From assembly GCF_028743495.1 (NCBI RefSeq), contig NZ_CP117968.1: a stretch of DNA of 64,000 bases, one strand, 5' to 3'. Position 1 is the stretch's first letter. Each line of letters starts with the position of its first letter. This document shows positions 16,718 through 25,377 of this stretch, piece after piece. The notes below the pieces were generated by a model that was given only the letters and a program-made list of their open reading frames with translations, made no database searches and was not told the DNA's origin. The stretch comes from Allobacillus halotolerans (GTDB taxonomy: Bacteria; Bacillota; Bacilli; Bacillales; Alkalibacillaceae). The position numbers and the translations under genes were made by a program.

Positions 16718-18011
16718 AAGTTAGTTTTTTATACTTCTCTTCATATTTCTGAATATCACCTGCACCCATAAACAGAAGTACACTGTTTGGATGTTGTTTC
16801 AATTTTTCAATGTCTTCTTCTGAAACAATTGTCGAGTTTTCAATCCGCTCTTGGAGATCTTCTATTCGAAGCGCTCCATCCGATTCACGTGCCGAACCAA
16901 AAATATCACAGAGATAGACATGATCAGCCAGTGATAAAGATTCTGCAAACTCTTCTAAAAATTGCTTTGTTCGCGTGAATGTGTGTGGTTGAAATACAGC
17001 GACGACCTCTTTATCCCGGTATTTTTTTCGAGCCGAGTCAATGGTTGCTTTAATTTCTGTCGGATGGTGTGCATAATCATCAATTAGAATTTGGTTGAAA
17101 TTCCACTGTGTCTCTGTAAATCTTCTTTTGACACCGCCAAATTCCTTCATGCTCTTAATTTCTTCAGCATTGAAATTCTCATAGTGACAAAGCGCAATGA
17201 CACTGAGTGCATTCAATACAGCGTGTGTACCATACTGTGGCACAATAAAGGTTTCATAATAAGTATTTCTTACATAGACTTCAAACGAGGTGCCTTCATC
17301 CGTCTCTTGAACATTCTTCGCTTGAAAGTCGTTTTCTTCTGAAAGTCCGTAATATACGACAGGCACATTTGCGTAAATTTGTTTTAGATAATCGTCATCA
17401 CCACAGGCGATGATTCCTTGCTTCACATTCAACGCCATCGATTGAAAAGCATCGAAAACATCTTCAATATCTTTAAAATAATCTGGATGGTCAAAATCAA
17501 TATTGGTCATAATTAAATAATCCGGCTCATATGCCAAGAAATGGCGCCGGTATTCACATGCTTCAAAAACAAAATATTGACTGTCTTCATCACCATATCC
17601 CGTTCCATCACCGATCAAATAGGATGTAGGAATATTTTTGCCAAGTGTATGCGCAAGTAAACCGGTTGTCGACGTTTTGCCATGAACACCTGTGACACCG
17701 ATACTTGTATAGTTTGTAAGCCATTCTCCTAAAAAATCATGGTAACGATAGAACGGCAACTTTAACTCTTTTGCTTTCGCAATTTCTTCATGATCATCGC
17801 CAAATGCATTACCTGCAATAATGATTTGATTTTTTTCAATATTATCTTCTGAAAAAGGAAGGATCGTAATGTCCCTTTTTTCCAAAGCTTTTTGTGTAAA
17901 AATTTCTTGATCAATATCTGAACCTTGCACTTGTTTACCCGAGTCATGGAGGATTTGTGCGAGGGCACTCATACCTGTACCTTTAATCCCTATAAAATGG
18001 TATACCGACAT
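16716..18011 (-). CDS. murC: UDP-N-acetylmuramate--L-alanine ligase
   Basis: Adds L-Ala to UDP-MurNAc in cytoplasmic peptidoglycan precursor synthesis. The N-terminal Rossmann motif IGIKGTGMSALAQIL, the ATP-binding loop GVTGVHGKTSTTG (near residue 105), the Mg-binding region NIDFDHPDYF and the Mur C-terminal motif DDYAHHPTEI are all present. The length of 431 residues is typical. GGAGGTTCG precedes the ATG. In B. subtilis murC lies next to ytxGHJ; here the aminopeptidase gene is inserted between them. Confidence 0.96.
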   Translation of the reverse strand: MSVYHFIGIKGTGMSALAQILHDSGKQVQGSDIDQEIFTQKALEKRDITILPFSEDNIEKNQIIIAGNAFGDDHEEIAKAKELKLPFYRYHDFLGEWLTNYTSIGVTGVHGKTSTTGLLAHTLGKNIPTSYLIGDGTGYGDEDSQYFVFEACEYRRHFLAYEPDYLIMTNIDFDHPDYFKDIEDVFDAFQSMALNVKQGIIACGDDDYLKQIYANVPVVYYGLSEENDFQAKNVQETDEGTSFEVYVRNTYYETFIVPQYGTHAVLNALSVIALCHYENFNAEEIKSMKEFGGVKRRFTETQWNFNQILIDDYAHHPTEIKATIDSARKKYRDKEVVAVFQPHTFTRTKQFLEEFAESLSLADHVYLCDIFGSARESDGALRIEDLQERIENSTIVSEEDIEKLKQHPNSVLLFMGAGDIQKYEEKYKKLT

Positions 18012-18076
18012 TTAATCGAACCTCCGTTAAACTTCTGTTGTCATTATATGCTACTAACTCTCTTTTTGCTTTTTTC

Positions 18077-18085
18077 ATTATAGCA
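18077..18085 (-). promoter_or_regulatory. Extended -10 promoter of murC
   Basis: Minus strand TGCTATAAT about 65 bp before the murC ATG; the -35 region is weak. Confidence 0.4.
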
Positions 18086-18128
18086 GAAATTAAAACATTA
18101 TCCACTAAAATATCCTTACAGTCATAAC

Positions 18129-18153
18129 GTTTAATCTAATTCTTGGCGGGAAA
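18129..18153 (+). promoter_or_regulatory. Sigma-B-type promoter of the DUF2512 gene
   Basis: GTTTAA, 13 bp spacer, GGGAAA fits the sigma-B consensus. A TATAAT follows at 18157-18162 and could also serve sigma-A, but without a good -35. Confidence 0.6.
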
Positions 18154-18223
18154 AAATATAATATAGACAGAAAGAACCAGGAACAATTTACTCCTAAAAA
18201 CGTTTATGTAGAGGAGGATTGAT

Positions 18224-18607
18224 ATGGAACACGGAAAAGCACTGGCAATTAAAGGCGTCATGACATTCGTGATCCTTTTATTGATTCTTGGACTCATGTT
18301 TGGCATGTCATTAGGTAATGTTTTACTCACTACGGTTGTACTCGGGATTATTTCCTATTTAGTTGGAGATCTATTCATTTTGCCAAAAACAAATAATACG
18401 GTTGCTACCCTTAGTGATATCGGTTTAGCGTTTCTCGTCATTTGGCTTTTCAGCATGACTATCAGTAGTATGGGTATCGGGACGCTAGCTGGCGGAGCAA
18501 TTATCTCAGCCGTTGTTCTAGCCGTCGGTGAATACTTTTTCCACGATTATCTCCTCAGAAACTATATCGGTTTTAATCGTAAGTACACTTATTCACCAAA
18601 TCACTAA
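18224..18607 (+). CDS. DUF2512 (YndM-like) membrane protein
   Basis: 127-residue protein with four hydrophobic helices (about 8-27, 30-48, 62-82 and 86-106) and a short polar C-terminus. The pattern, including YLVGDLFILPKTNN and AVGEYFFHDYLL, is that of the DUF2512/YndM family of Bacillales integral membrane proteins of unknown function. GAGGAGG lies before the ATG. A sigma-B-like promoter about 70 bp upstream suggests it belongs to the general stress response. Downstream is a large inverted-repeat element. Confidence 0.85.
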   Translation: MEHGKALAIKGVMTFVILLLILGLMFGMSLGNVLLTTVVLGIISYLVGDLFILPKTNNTVATLSDIGLAFLVIWLFSMTISSMGIGTLAGGAIISAVVLAVGEYFFHDYLLRNYIGFNRKYTYSPNH

Positions 18608-18652
18608 AAAATCTCAGATAATCTTCTCATAGTTGAGAATAGATGAAAATAT

Positions 18653-19003
18653 GGGGCTGGGACAAAATCTTTTAAGTTGACTCAGATACGAACAATCTAA
18701 TTTAGTGTGCCGGAAATATCCGCTTCGGAAATATACTCCGCTTTTACCCAAAGGGCATAAGGCGACATCTGCGGTAAACCGCAGTGTCTTCTATATCGCG
18801 GGCAGCTGTTGAGCCTCCTCGTGCTTCGCACTGCGGGGTCTCACCTAGGCTTTTGCTCCCGACGCCCAGGACGGGCTAGTGTCAACGTTGGCCACAGGAC
18901 GTGGCCGTATTTAGTTGACCGCAGAAGTCTCCGTATATTTCCTACGCTAAGTTAGATTGTTATTCGTGTTTCTGAGTTTATAACTTTGATTTGTCCCAGC
19001 CTC
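18653..19003. repeat. 350-bp intergenic element with terminal inverted repeats
   Basis: It starts with GGGGCTGGGACAAAATC and ends with the near-perfect inverse (GATTTGTCCCAGCCTC). Further inside, ACGAACAATCTAATTTAG near the left end pairs imperfectly with CTAAGTTAGATTGTTATTCG near the right end, so the whole element may fold into one long hairpin with smaller inner hairpins (TGCGGTAAACCGCA). It is more GC-rich than its surroundings and contains no gene. A shorter, degraded relative of its core occurs at 23941-24028. No transposase is present, so it is a MITE-like or structured-RNA repeat; which one is unknown. Confidence 0.75.
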
Positions 19004-19019
19004 ACTATATCGTATAAAT

Positions 19020-19061
19020 AGAAATAGTGGGCAAGTTCATACGCCGATGATCTTACCCACT
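19020..19061 (-). terminator. Terminator of the nicotinate phosphoribosyltransferase gene
   Basis: Minus strand AGTGGGTAAG / CTTGCCCACT stem followed by ATTTCTATTT, just after the stop codon. Confidence 0.65.
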
Positions 19062-19079
19062 AATCTTAGTATGTTTATT

Positions 19080-20192
19080 TTATCCATTAACCGGATAATT
19101 TACTTTTTTCAATCGTGCATTCGGATGGTATTTTCGTCCTTGTTTTGCTTCATGTTTACCATCTAACATGACATTATCACCTGTAAATCCAATATTAACT
19201 TTCAATAAGTTATTACCGACTCCATACATATCAACTGGAACTTCTGCTTCTTCAAATCGTTTAATTTTTTCTTTATTGAATCCACCACTCGCCATGATTT
19301 TCACATGATGGTATCCTTCATCATCCAACGCATTCCGTAAAGCAAAAATAAGTTCTTTATTTACGCCTCTTGGATCGAATGGACCCATTAAGTGCTGATT
19401 TCTAAAGAAATATTTATCGACCATGTTGCTTGAAGTATCCAGCCGGACACCCGCCAACTCATCACCGAAATGACGTGCAACTTTTAAGGCATCCGTAATG
19501 ACGTCATTATTATAATCTACTAAGGCGACGAGATCGTCATCAGGGTAAGTTTCGCGATAAGCTTCACACGCACGAACCAAATCACCAGAAAACATTTGAA
19601 TCAATGCGTGAGGCATTGTTCCCATACCTTCTTTGCCCCACCACTCGTTCATCGCGTGTGTTGCTTGGGCTGTAGATCCACCGATATACGCAGCATATCC
19701 ATCACCAGGTTGCTGTGTGAAATGGTCATCACGATCTCCCATAAAGATGACGTCCTTTTTCTTGCCACTAGATTTCGCAGCACTGACAACCTCATATACG
19801 TTTGTTGCAACAGATGTTCTCCGGCCGAGCACCCCATCGATCAACCCTTCGAGATACCCAAAATCTTGGTATCTACCTTTGATTGTCAATACACTCTCAT
19901 ATGGTTCAATTTTATCGCCATCTTGCAAGGCGTGGATTTCTAAATCTTGCGGATTTTTAGCAAAGTTATGGATTAAAGCAATGGCTTCATCCGTCCCACA
20001 AAGAACAGCATGTTTCTTTTGGAAGTATTGCATGACTACTTCGCTACCGTTCATATACTTTTCAGCGATTTCTGTCGTTTTTAAGAAGTAAACAGCAGAA
20101 AACCAACCTTCTCCGATTCGTTCATCGAATTTAAATGTTTCATTGGTTAAGCGCGCAATTTTCCCTTGTTGCTTCAAACCGAATTCCTTCAT
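19080..20192 (-). CDS. pncB: Nicotinate phosphoribosyltransferase
   Basis: Makes nicotinate mononucleotide from nicotinate and PRPP in NAD salvage. The 370-residue form matches the shorter NAPRTase subgroup. Typical sequence includes GDGYAAYIGGSTAQATH in the middle, the phosphate-site region LAGVRLDTSSN, and KIMASGGFNKEKI near the C-terminus. The start is the ATG at 20192, preceded by AAGAAGGAG. The frame is open further upstream, but that part overlaps the promoter and has no binding site. It is single, with its own promoter and terminator, and sits where B. subtilis has other genes between murC and ytpR. Confidence 0.9.
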   Translation of the reverse strand: MKEFGLKQQGKIARLTNETFKFDERIGEGWFSAVYFLKTTEIAEKYMNGSEVVMQYFQKKHAVLCGTDEAIALIHNFAKNPQDLEIHALQDGDKIEPYESVLTIKGRYQDFGYLEGLIDGVLGRRTSVATNVYEVVSAAKSSGKKKDVIFMGDRDDHFTQQPGDGYAAYIGGSTAQATHAMNEWWGKEGMGTMPHALIQMFSGDLVRACEAYRETYPDDDLVALVDYNNDVITDALKVARHFGDELAGVRLDTSSNMVDKYFFRNQHLMGPFDPRGVNKELIFALRNALDDEGYHHVKIMASGGFNKEKIKRFEEAEVPVDMYGVGNNLLKVNIGFTGDNVMLDGKHEAKQGRKYHPNARLKKVNYPVNG

Positions 20193-20235
20193 CCGTATAC
20201 TCCTTCTTTCCTTGATTGAGTCCATGAATACAATC

Positions 20236-20264
20236 ATCATAACGATAAATAGCGTGCACTTCAA
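20236..20264 (-). promoter_or_regulatory. Sigma-A-type promoter of pncB
   Basis: Minus strand TTGAAG (20259-20264), 17 bp spacer, TATGAT (20236-20241), 43 bp before the ATG. Confidence 0.6.
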
Positions 20265-20335
20265 CTTCGTTACTAAAGCTTAATGGAGATATTCGTGTAT
20301 GACTTCCGTTTCTATAAAAATCGTTCCCTTATACT

Positions 20336-20941
20336 TTATTGGAAAAACGCCTCTCCGACAGTTCGCTCATCGTCCAAGACAAGAATACCTTTCTCTTGGC
20401 TGGCGTTTGGTAAATTTAATTCTTTTGCAGAACAAATCATGCCATGAGAATCTACACCACGCAGCTGTGAAGGTACGATTTTCATCCCATTTGGCATAAT
20501 GGCTCCTGGTAAAGCGACAACTACCTTCTGTCCTGCATCAACATTCGGTGCGCCACAAACGATTTGTTGTTGTTGATCTCCAACATTTACTTGGCACACA
20601 TTTAGTTTCGATGCATCCGGGTGATCACTCATTTCCTCAACTTTACCAACAATAAATTTCGGCGTGCGATCAACTTCATTTAAGTTATGGGTAAAACCTT
20701 CCGCTTCAATAACTTGTCCGATTTTTTCAATCAAATCGTCTGTTGGTAAAATCGGATGAGTTTCTGGAATGTCGATATGCGTTGATGCCTGAAAAATATT
20801 GTAACCAACGACTTCGCCTGAGTCTTTTTCTTTAATTTCCGTGACGTCACCTGATGAAACAGACGTGATTTCTGTATTTTTTTGATCTAATGTAACGATT
20901 AGGACGTCTCCAATTCCCTGTTGATTATAAATAATTTGCAT
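20336..20941 (-). CDS. ytpR: YtpR, tRNA-binding-domain protein
   Basis: 201 residues. An N-terminal DUF4479-type domain (about 1-85) is followed by a tRNA-binding OB-fold of the EMAPII/PheT kind (KFIVGKVEEMSDHPDASKL, VCGAPNVDAGQKVVVALPG, SHGMICSAKELNL). Homologues in bacilli are called YtpR. Similarity to the N-terminus of the phenylalanyl-tRNA synthetase beta chain suggests RNA binding, but no role is established. It starts 6 bp after the ytpQ stop, so the two are co-transcribed. Confidence 0.9.
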   Translation of the reverse strand: MQIIYNQQGIGDVLIVTLDQKNTEITSVSSGDVTEIKEKDSGEVVGYNIFQASTHIDIPETHPILPTDDLIEKIGQVIEAEGFTHNLNEVDRTPKFIVGKVEEMSDHPDASKLNVCQVNVGDQQQQIVCGAPNVDAGQKVVVALPGAIMPNGMKIVPSQLRGVDSHGMICSAKELNLPNASQEKGILVLDDERTVGEAFFQ

Positions 20942-20947
20942 GTTGTT

Positions 20948-21760
20948 CTACTCCTTATCTCGTTTTGGTTTCTTTTGCGCTAAAATAAAAATAGGCTCTA
21001 ACTTCTTATCTTCGTATAAGAAAGGTAAAGACGTAATTGGGATTTGGCCCTCAGCAAAGAATTGCATCATCATTTGAGCTAAAATATCGTATCCCATCTC
21101 ATTGTGAATGTCAGCAAAAAGTAAAACATCTTGGTGAGGGACGCCAATAGCCAGCTCACCGCTTGTATTCGCACGCATTTCTTCCAATAACGCTTCATTT
21201 AAAATACGGCTTGCGTCATATCCATCTTTAGAGGATAAGAAATAAAACGTGTTTCCGGCAACATCGTCTTGCTTCATTTCGGTCGATAACTTTCGCACGT
21301 TAAATGAAGCAATCTCTTTCACACGTTGTTCTTCCCAATTTTCTCGCTCAAGCATATTTTCATCGATTAATTTATAAGACTTCCCTAAATCAAGGGCATA
21401 ATAAATTCTCGTCTCAGCCGTGTGATCCGTATAGATTAGCTTCTCTCCAGCTTTTGACTCTGTCGGGAAAGAACCTGAACGAATGACGGGAAAAATTTGG
21501 CTCTCTTTTCCTTCTAATTGCTGCTTTTCACTCATAATCCGCAATGCTTCACGAATATGCGCTTCTATTTCATCCAACGCTTTTTCTTTACGGTTTTCCC
21601 ATTTTGAGATTAATCCTGGAAGAGAAATCGTCACACCTTGTTCTGTATCCTTCCATTCGATCCGAAATGTATCTTTATCTCGATCGAAATGTGTCTGCCA
21701 ATGATCTTCTGAGAATCGCTCCCGAAGTTTGCGTTTCATTTCGATGCTTGTCATACTCAT
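20948..21760 (-). CDS. ytpQ: DUF1444 protein YtpQ
   Basis: 270-residue soluble protein of the DUF1444 family (Bacillales YtpQ). Features seen include FPVIRSGSFP near residue 95 and YTDHTAETRIYYALDLGKSY after it. The start is the ATG at 21760, preceded by AAGGAGG at 8 bp; an earlier ATG lies upstream of this site and is unlikely. It is followed directly by ytpR. Function unknown. Confidence 0.88.
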   Translation of the reverse strand: MSMTSIEMKRKLRERFSEDHWQTHFDRDKDTFRIEWKDTEQGVTISLPGLISKWENRKEKALDEIEAHIREALRIMSEKQQLEGKESQIFPVIRSGSFPTESKAGEKLIYTDHTAETRIYYALDLGKSYKLIDENMLERENWEEQRVKEIASFNVRKLSTEMKQDDVAGNTFYFLSSKDGYDASRILNEALLEEMRANTSGELAIGVPHQDVLLFADIHNEMGYDILAQMMMQFFAEGQIPITSLPFLYEDKKLEPIFILAQKKPKRDKE

Positions 21761-21834
21761 TTGGTTAGCCTCCTTCGTCGGTTCCTTCCCTATCATATAA
21801 TATACTAGTAAAAGACGATAACGTTTTGTTTAAT

Positions 21835-22857
21835 CTAATTGATATCCAGTTTCAAATCACCTGGTGAGATATATCCTTTTTTACGCATCCATTCAAACAT
21901 CACAAGACTTAAAATAGCAGGAACCAACAAATAAAAAATCAACATTATCACAAACGTATTCATCTGATACCCCATCGTATCAAGTGTCATAATCGGTCCA
22001 ACGAGTCCGCTTGTCCCCATACCAGCTCCGTACGCATTGTTTTCCAGCTGTAACCATACGGTGGCGATTGGACCTAGTAGGAGTCCTGTTAATGTCGGCG
22101 GCAGTAAAAGGATCGGTTTTCTCACGATGTTTCCGATTTGAAGCATCGATGTACCTAATCCTTGTGAAATCAAACCACCGAAGCCATTTTCTCGAAAACT
22201 ACCAACCGCGAATCCGACCATTTGTGAAACGCAGCCGATTGTTGCCGCACCTGCAGCCAATCCTTCTAAATCAAGCATAATGGCGATGGCTACACTCGAG
22301 ATGGGGGCCGTCAATGCCACCCCCATCAACGCCGCAATAATCGCCCCCATCAAAAATGGCTGTAAATCCGTTGCCCAGACAATAATTTCTCCAAATCCAA
22401 TGAGTGCAGAGGATATGTAAGGACCAACAAACGAACCCATTAAATAACCAACTAAGATCGTAAAAAAAGGTGTCACGACGATATCGATTTTTGTTTCGCC
22501 ACTAACGATCTTACCTAACTCAATGGCAACTAAAGCTGCAATAAAACTACCGGCAGGTCCGCCTTCCATCGCGCCATACGCTCCAGCAAAAAGTGCACTA
22601 TACAAAACTAAAGAGGGAGCGCGTAGTCCATGTGCAATAGCAACACCTACAGCTCCTCCATACACAATTGGTTGGATGGCAAAGTCTCCTATAGTACTAA
22701 AAAAAGCAGGTATATTTGGAACTTCATCACCCAATGTTTTAAAAATTACCCCTATGATCAATGAAGCAAATAATCCTGACGCCATATAGCTTAACGCTTT
22801 AATGGCATAATTTTGAAAAGACGGTTCAATGCCTTTCTCTTTCAAAAAAGATTTCAC
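21835..22857 (-). CDS. PTS EIIC-like integral membrane protein
   Basis: 340 residues with about nine hydrophobic segments and no soluble domain. Glycine-rich stretches such as GGAVGVAIAHGLRAPSLVLY and VALTAPISSVAIAIML are typical of the PTS_EIIC_2 family, a group of EIIC-like membrane proteins without adjoining IIA/IIB domains. No phosphotransfer components are encoded nearby, so calling it a sugar transporter is inference only. It starts with GTG at 22857, with AAGGGG 7 bp upstream. It lies between a lipoprotein gene (25 bp upstream) and ytpQ (74 bp downstream) on the same strand. Confidence 0.8.
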   Translation of the reverse strand: MKSFLKEKGIEPSFQNYAIKALSYMASGLFASLIIGVIFKTLGDEVPNIPAFFSTIGDFAIQPIVYGGAVGVAIAHGLRAPSLVLYSALFAGAYGAMEGGPAGSFIAALVAIELGKIVSGETKIDIVVTPFFTILVGYLMGSFVGPYISSALIGFGEIIVWATDLQPFLMGAIIAALMGVALTAPISSVAIAIMLDLEGLAAGAATIGCVSQMVGFAVGSFRENGFGGLISQGLGTSMLQIGNIVRKPILLLPPTLTGLLLGPIATVWLQLENNAYGAGMGTSGLVGPIMTLDTMGYQMNTFVIMLIFYLLVPAILSLVMFEWMRKKGYISPGDLKLDIN

Positions 22858-22882
22858 GATTTTTCCCCTTCGCTACTTTGTC

Positions 22883-23389
22883 TTATTGCTTCTCTTCAAT
22901 TGAACGAATAATTTCAATCATTCGTTCTGATTCACCTGATAAATGATCCAGATCTGTCATCGTTGTCATCTTAATTCCGCCGATCCCAACGGATAACTCA
23001 TATTCATTTTCTTCACGTTTCTGAATGAGTATATAAGAAAAAGCATCTGCTGTTTCTATCGTACTTATATATACCTCATCTTCTTCAGGTAACTGATTAT
23101 ATAAATATTGACTATTCGGTTCCTCAAACTCATTAATGAACAGGACATAAGGCTGGTCATCTTCTTGAAAAATGACATTCGTAGGTCCTTGTTCAATTAT
23201 GTTCAAATCTTCTGGTACATATAAAGAGAAATTCTCTAATTCTTTATTTGGTTCCTTGACCTGATCGGCTAGAACCGCTTCTTTCACTTGACTTTTAGCA
23301 TCGCTATAAGCCTCTTCTTCAGAGGGCGAACATGCAACCATCATTAAACTCAAAACAACAACCATCCATAATATTTTTTTATCGATCAA
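22883..23389 (-). CDS. Putative lipoprotein
   Basis: 168 residues from a TTG start (23389) that has GGAGG 8 bp upstream. The first residues form a lipoprotein signal: LIDKKILWMVVVLSL then MMVAC, with the cysteine near residue 19, followed by an acidic Ser/Glu-rich linker. The rest is a soluble extracytoplasmic domain without a family I recognise (SLYVPEDLNIIEQGPTNVIF; ends IRSIEEKQ). It is co-oriented with the EIIC-like gene 25 bp away, so they may act together. Divergent from ytoQ. Confidence 0.75.
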   Translation of the reverse strand: MIDKKILWMVVVLSLMMVACSPSEEEAYSDAKSQVKEAVLADQVKEPNKELENFSLYVPEDLNIIEQGPTNVIFQEDDQPYVLFINEFEEPNSQYLYNQLPEEDEVYISTIETADAFSYILIQKREENEYELSVGIGGIKMTTMTDLDHLSGESERMIEIIRSIEEKQ

Positions 23390-23478
23390 TTTAGCTTCCT
23401 CCGTAAAAATTAGTATGTAAGTTGACATCCTGCTGTAAACCATCCAATATGAATATAAAAAGGATTGGAGGAGTACTT

Positions 23479-23919
23479 ATGACACTATCTGTATATTTAG
23501 CCGGCCAAATCCACGATGATTGGCGCAAACAATTAAAAACGAAAGCCATCGAAAAGAATCTACAAATCGAATTCACAGGTCCACAAGAAGAGCACGATTT
23601 ATCCGATGACATCGGTGCAAAAGTTCTTGGTGAGCAACCGAATAAAGTTGTGCATGACGATGCCGCTTCTGGGATCAATAACTTCCGTACGGAATTAATG
23701 CTTAAAAAATCTGATGCGGTCATTGCACTTTTCGGTGACTCCTATAAGCAATGGAACACAGCGATGGACGCAGGCATTGCCATTGGTCTAGGTAAACCAT
23801 TAATTCTGATTCGCCCTGACAACTTGGTTCATCCGTTGAAGGAGCTTTCCAATAAGGCTCATGTCACCGTGGAAACAATTGACCAAGCGATTCAAGTTCT
23901 TGAGTATTATTTTAAATAA
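23479..23919 (+). CDS. ytoQ: YtoQ family protein
   Basis: 146 residues, starting at the ATG 23479 after GGAGGAG. The sequence MTLSVYLAGQIHDDWR, then FTGPQEEHDLSDDIG and MDAGIAIGLGKPLILI, matches the YtoQ family, small cytoplasmic proteins resembling nucleoside 2-deoxyribosyltransferase-like folds. The enzymatic activity has not been established as far as I know. Single gene, divergent from the lipoprotein gene. Confidence 0.88.
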   Translation: MTLSVYLAGQIHDDWRKQLKTKAIEKNLQIEFTGPQEEHDLSDDIGAKVLGEQPNKVVHDDAASGINNFRTELMLKKSDAVIALFGDSYKQWNTAMDAGIAIGLGKPLILIRPDNLVHPLKELSNKAHVTVETIDQAIQVLEYYFK

Positions 23920-23940
23920 CAAATAAACCCATTTACTGCT

Positions 23941-24028
23941 CTTCATCCGCTTCGGGAAGCGTTTCCTTTCCGGGGCGGCTATTGAGCTCCCTCGCGCTAT
24001 TGCACGCCAGGACCTCAACTAACCCTTT
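23941..24028. repeat. Degenerate copy of the Bacillaceae-type intergenic element
   Basis: The stretch TTCCGGGGCGGCTATTGAGC, CCTCGCGCTATTGCACGCC and GGACCTCAACTAA parallels the core of the 18653-19003 element (GCGGGCAGCTGTTGAGCC, CCTCGTGCTTCGCACTGCGG, GGTCTCACCTAG). It lacks the terminal inverted repeats. The remainder of the 232-bp gap to ytoP shows nothing recognisable. Confidence 0.55.
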
Positions 24029-24151
24029 TTCTACTGATGATGAACACACGGAACAAGCAAGCTGTTAATATCCCCTAGAAATTTACGTATATTTCTTTCC
24101 CTCATGAACTTTATCTTTTTTCATGAATCCTTAAAACCTACAATCTCATTT

Positions 24152-25219
24152 CTATCCGTTTTGGCGAATCGTATCAATAGTCGTTTGGTCGACAGATTTG
24201 ATTAATTTCACTAAGAGCTCTCGTGCAGCCTGGTAATCTTCAATATGAACAATCGAAGAGCTTGTATGAATATAACGCGAACAAATACCAATTACCGCAG
24301 ATGGAACGCCATCATTTGACGTATGCACACGTCCAGCATCTGTTCCACCTTGTGAAATAAAATACTGATACGGAATATCATTTGATTCTGCTGTATCCAG
24401 GACGAATTCTCGCATTCCTCGGTGGGTAACCATCGTCCGGTCAAAAATACGTAGCAATGCTCCTTTTCCTAACTGGCCAAATTCCTTCTCGTCTCCAGAC
24501 ATATCATTGGCAGGAGATGCGTCTAATGCAAAGAAAATATCTGGATCAATCATGTTGGCCGCAACTTGCGCACCACGTAAACCTACCTCTTCTTGTACAG
24601 TTGCACCAGAATAAAGCTGATGATTCAACTTTTCTCCTTGAAGCTCCTTCAGCAGCTCGATGGATAAACCACAACCATAACGATTATCCCACGCTTTAGC
24701 CATGATCTTCTTCTCATTTGCCATCGGCGTAAACGGACAAACCGGCACAATTGCCTGACCTGGCTTCACACCAATTTTCTTAGCATCATCTTCATCATCT
24801 GCACCAATATCGATCAACATGTTCTTTACTTCCATTGGTTTGCTACGCTGCTCTGGTGTCAAATTATGCGGTGGAATAGATCCAATGACACCTGGAATAG
24901 GACCATTATCCGTCATGATTTGAACACGTTGTGCAAGCATGACCTGGTTCCACCAACCACCTAACGGCTGAAAACGAAGCATTCCGTTCTTCGTTATTTG
25001 TGTAACCATGAAACCAACTTCATCCATATGGCCAGCGACCATCACTCGTGGTCCTTCTCCTTTACGAACACCAAAAACGCCGCCGAGACGATCTTGGATC
25101 ACTTCATCTGAATATTTTTCCAGTTCTTGTCGCATGAAACGTCGGACATCATGCTCAAATCCTGGTGGTCCAGCTAGCTCAGTCAACGTCTTAAATAAAT
25201 CCTTTGTTTCTTGTTCCAT
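24152..25219 (-). CDS. ytoP: M42-family aminopeptidase YtoP
   Basis: 355-residue metallopeptidase of the M42 (glutamyl aminopeptidase/FrvX) family. The co-catalytic metal ligands are visible: AGHMDEVGFMV (His/Asp, near residue 65), AWDNRYGCGLS, TVQEEVGLRGA (catalytic Glu pair), FALDASPAND, and the final ligand His in SRYIHTSSS. AATGGAGG precedes the ATG. It is a cytosolic peptide-degrading enzyme; the substrate preference is not readable. It is transcribed toward ytoQ and divergent from ytzB. Confidence 0.93.
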   Translation of the reverse strand: MEQETKDLFKTLTELAGPPGFEHDVRRFMRQELEKYSDEVIQDRLGGVFGVRKGEGPRVMVAGHMDEVGFMVTQITKNGMLRFQPLGGWWNQVMLAQRVQIMTDNGPIPGVIGSIPPHNLTPEQRSKPMEVKNMLIDIGADDEDDAKKIGVKPGQAIVPVCPFTPMANEKKIMAKAWDNRYGCGLSIELLKELQGEKLNHQLYSGATVQEEVGLRGAQVAANMIDPDIFFALDASPANDMSGDEKEFGQLGKGALLRIFDRTMVTHRGMREFVLDTAESNDIPYQYFISQGGTDAGRVHTSNDGVPSAVIGICSRYIHTSSSIVHIEDYQAARELLVKLIKSVDQTTIDTIRQNG

Positions 25220-25377
25220 ATGTACACCTCCATTATATTTTTACCCACTGTTTATTTTAACGGAAAAGACGATTTGTTTCCATTCTTCTTGCACTTTCTA
25301 TCCCTACTGTTTAATTTTTGTGAAAGAAGATATATAATAAGTGGTAGATTCTATACTAGACGGATGGAGTGAATGAC

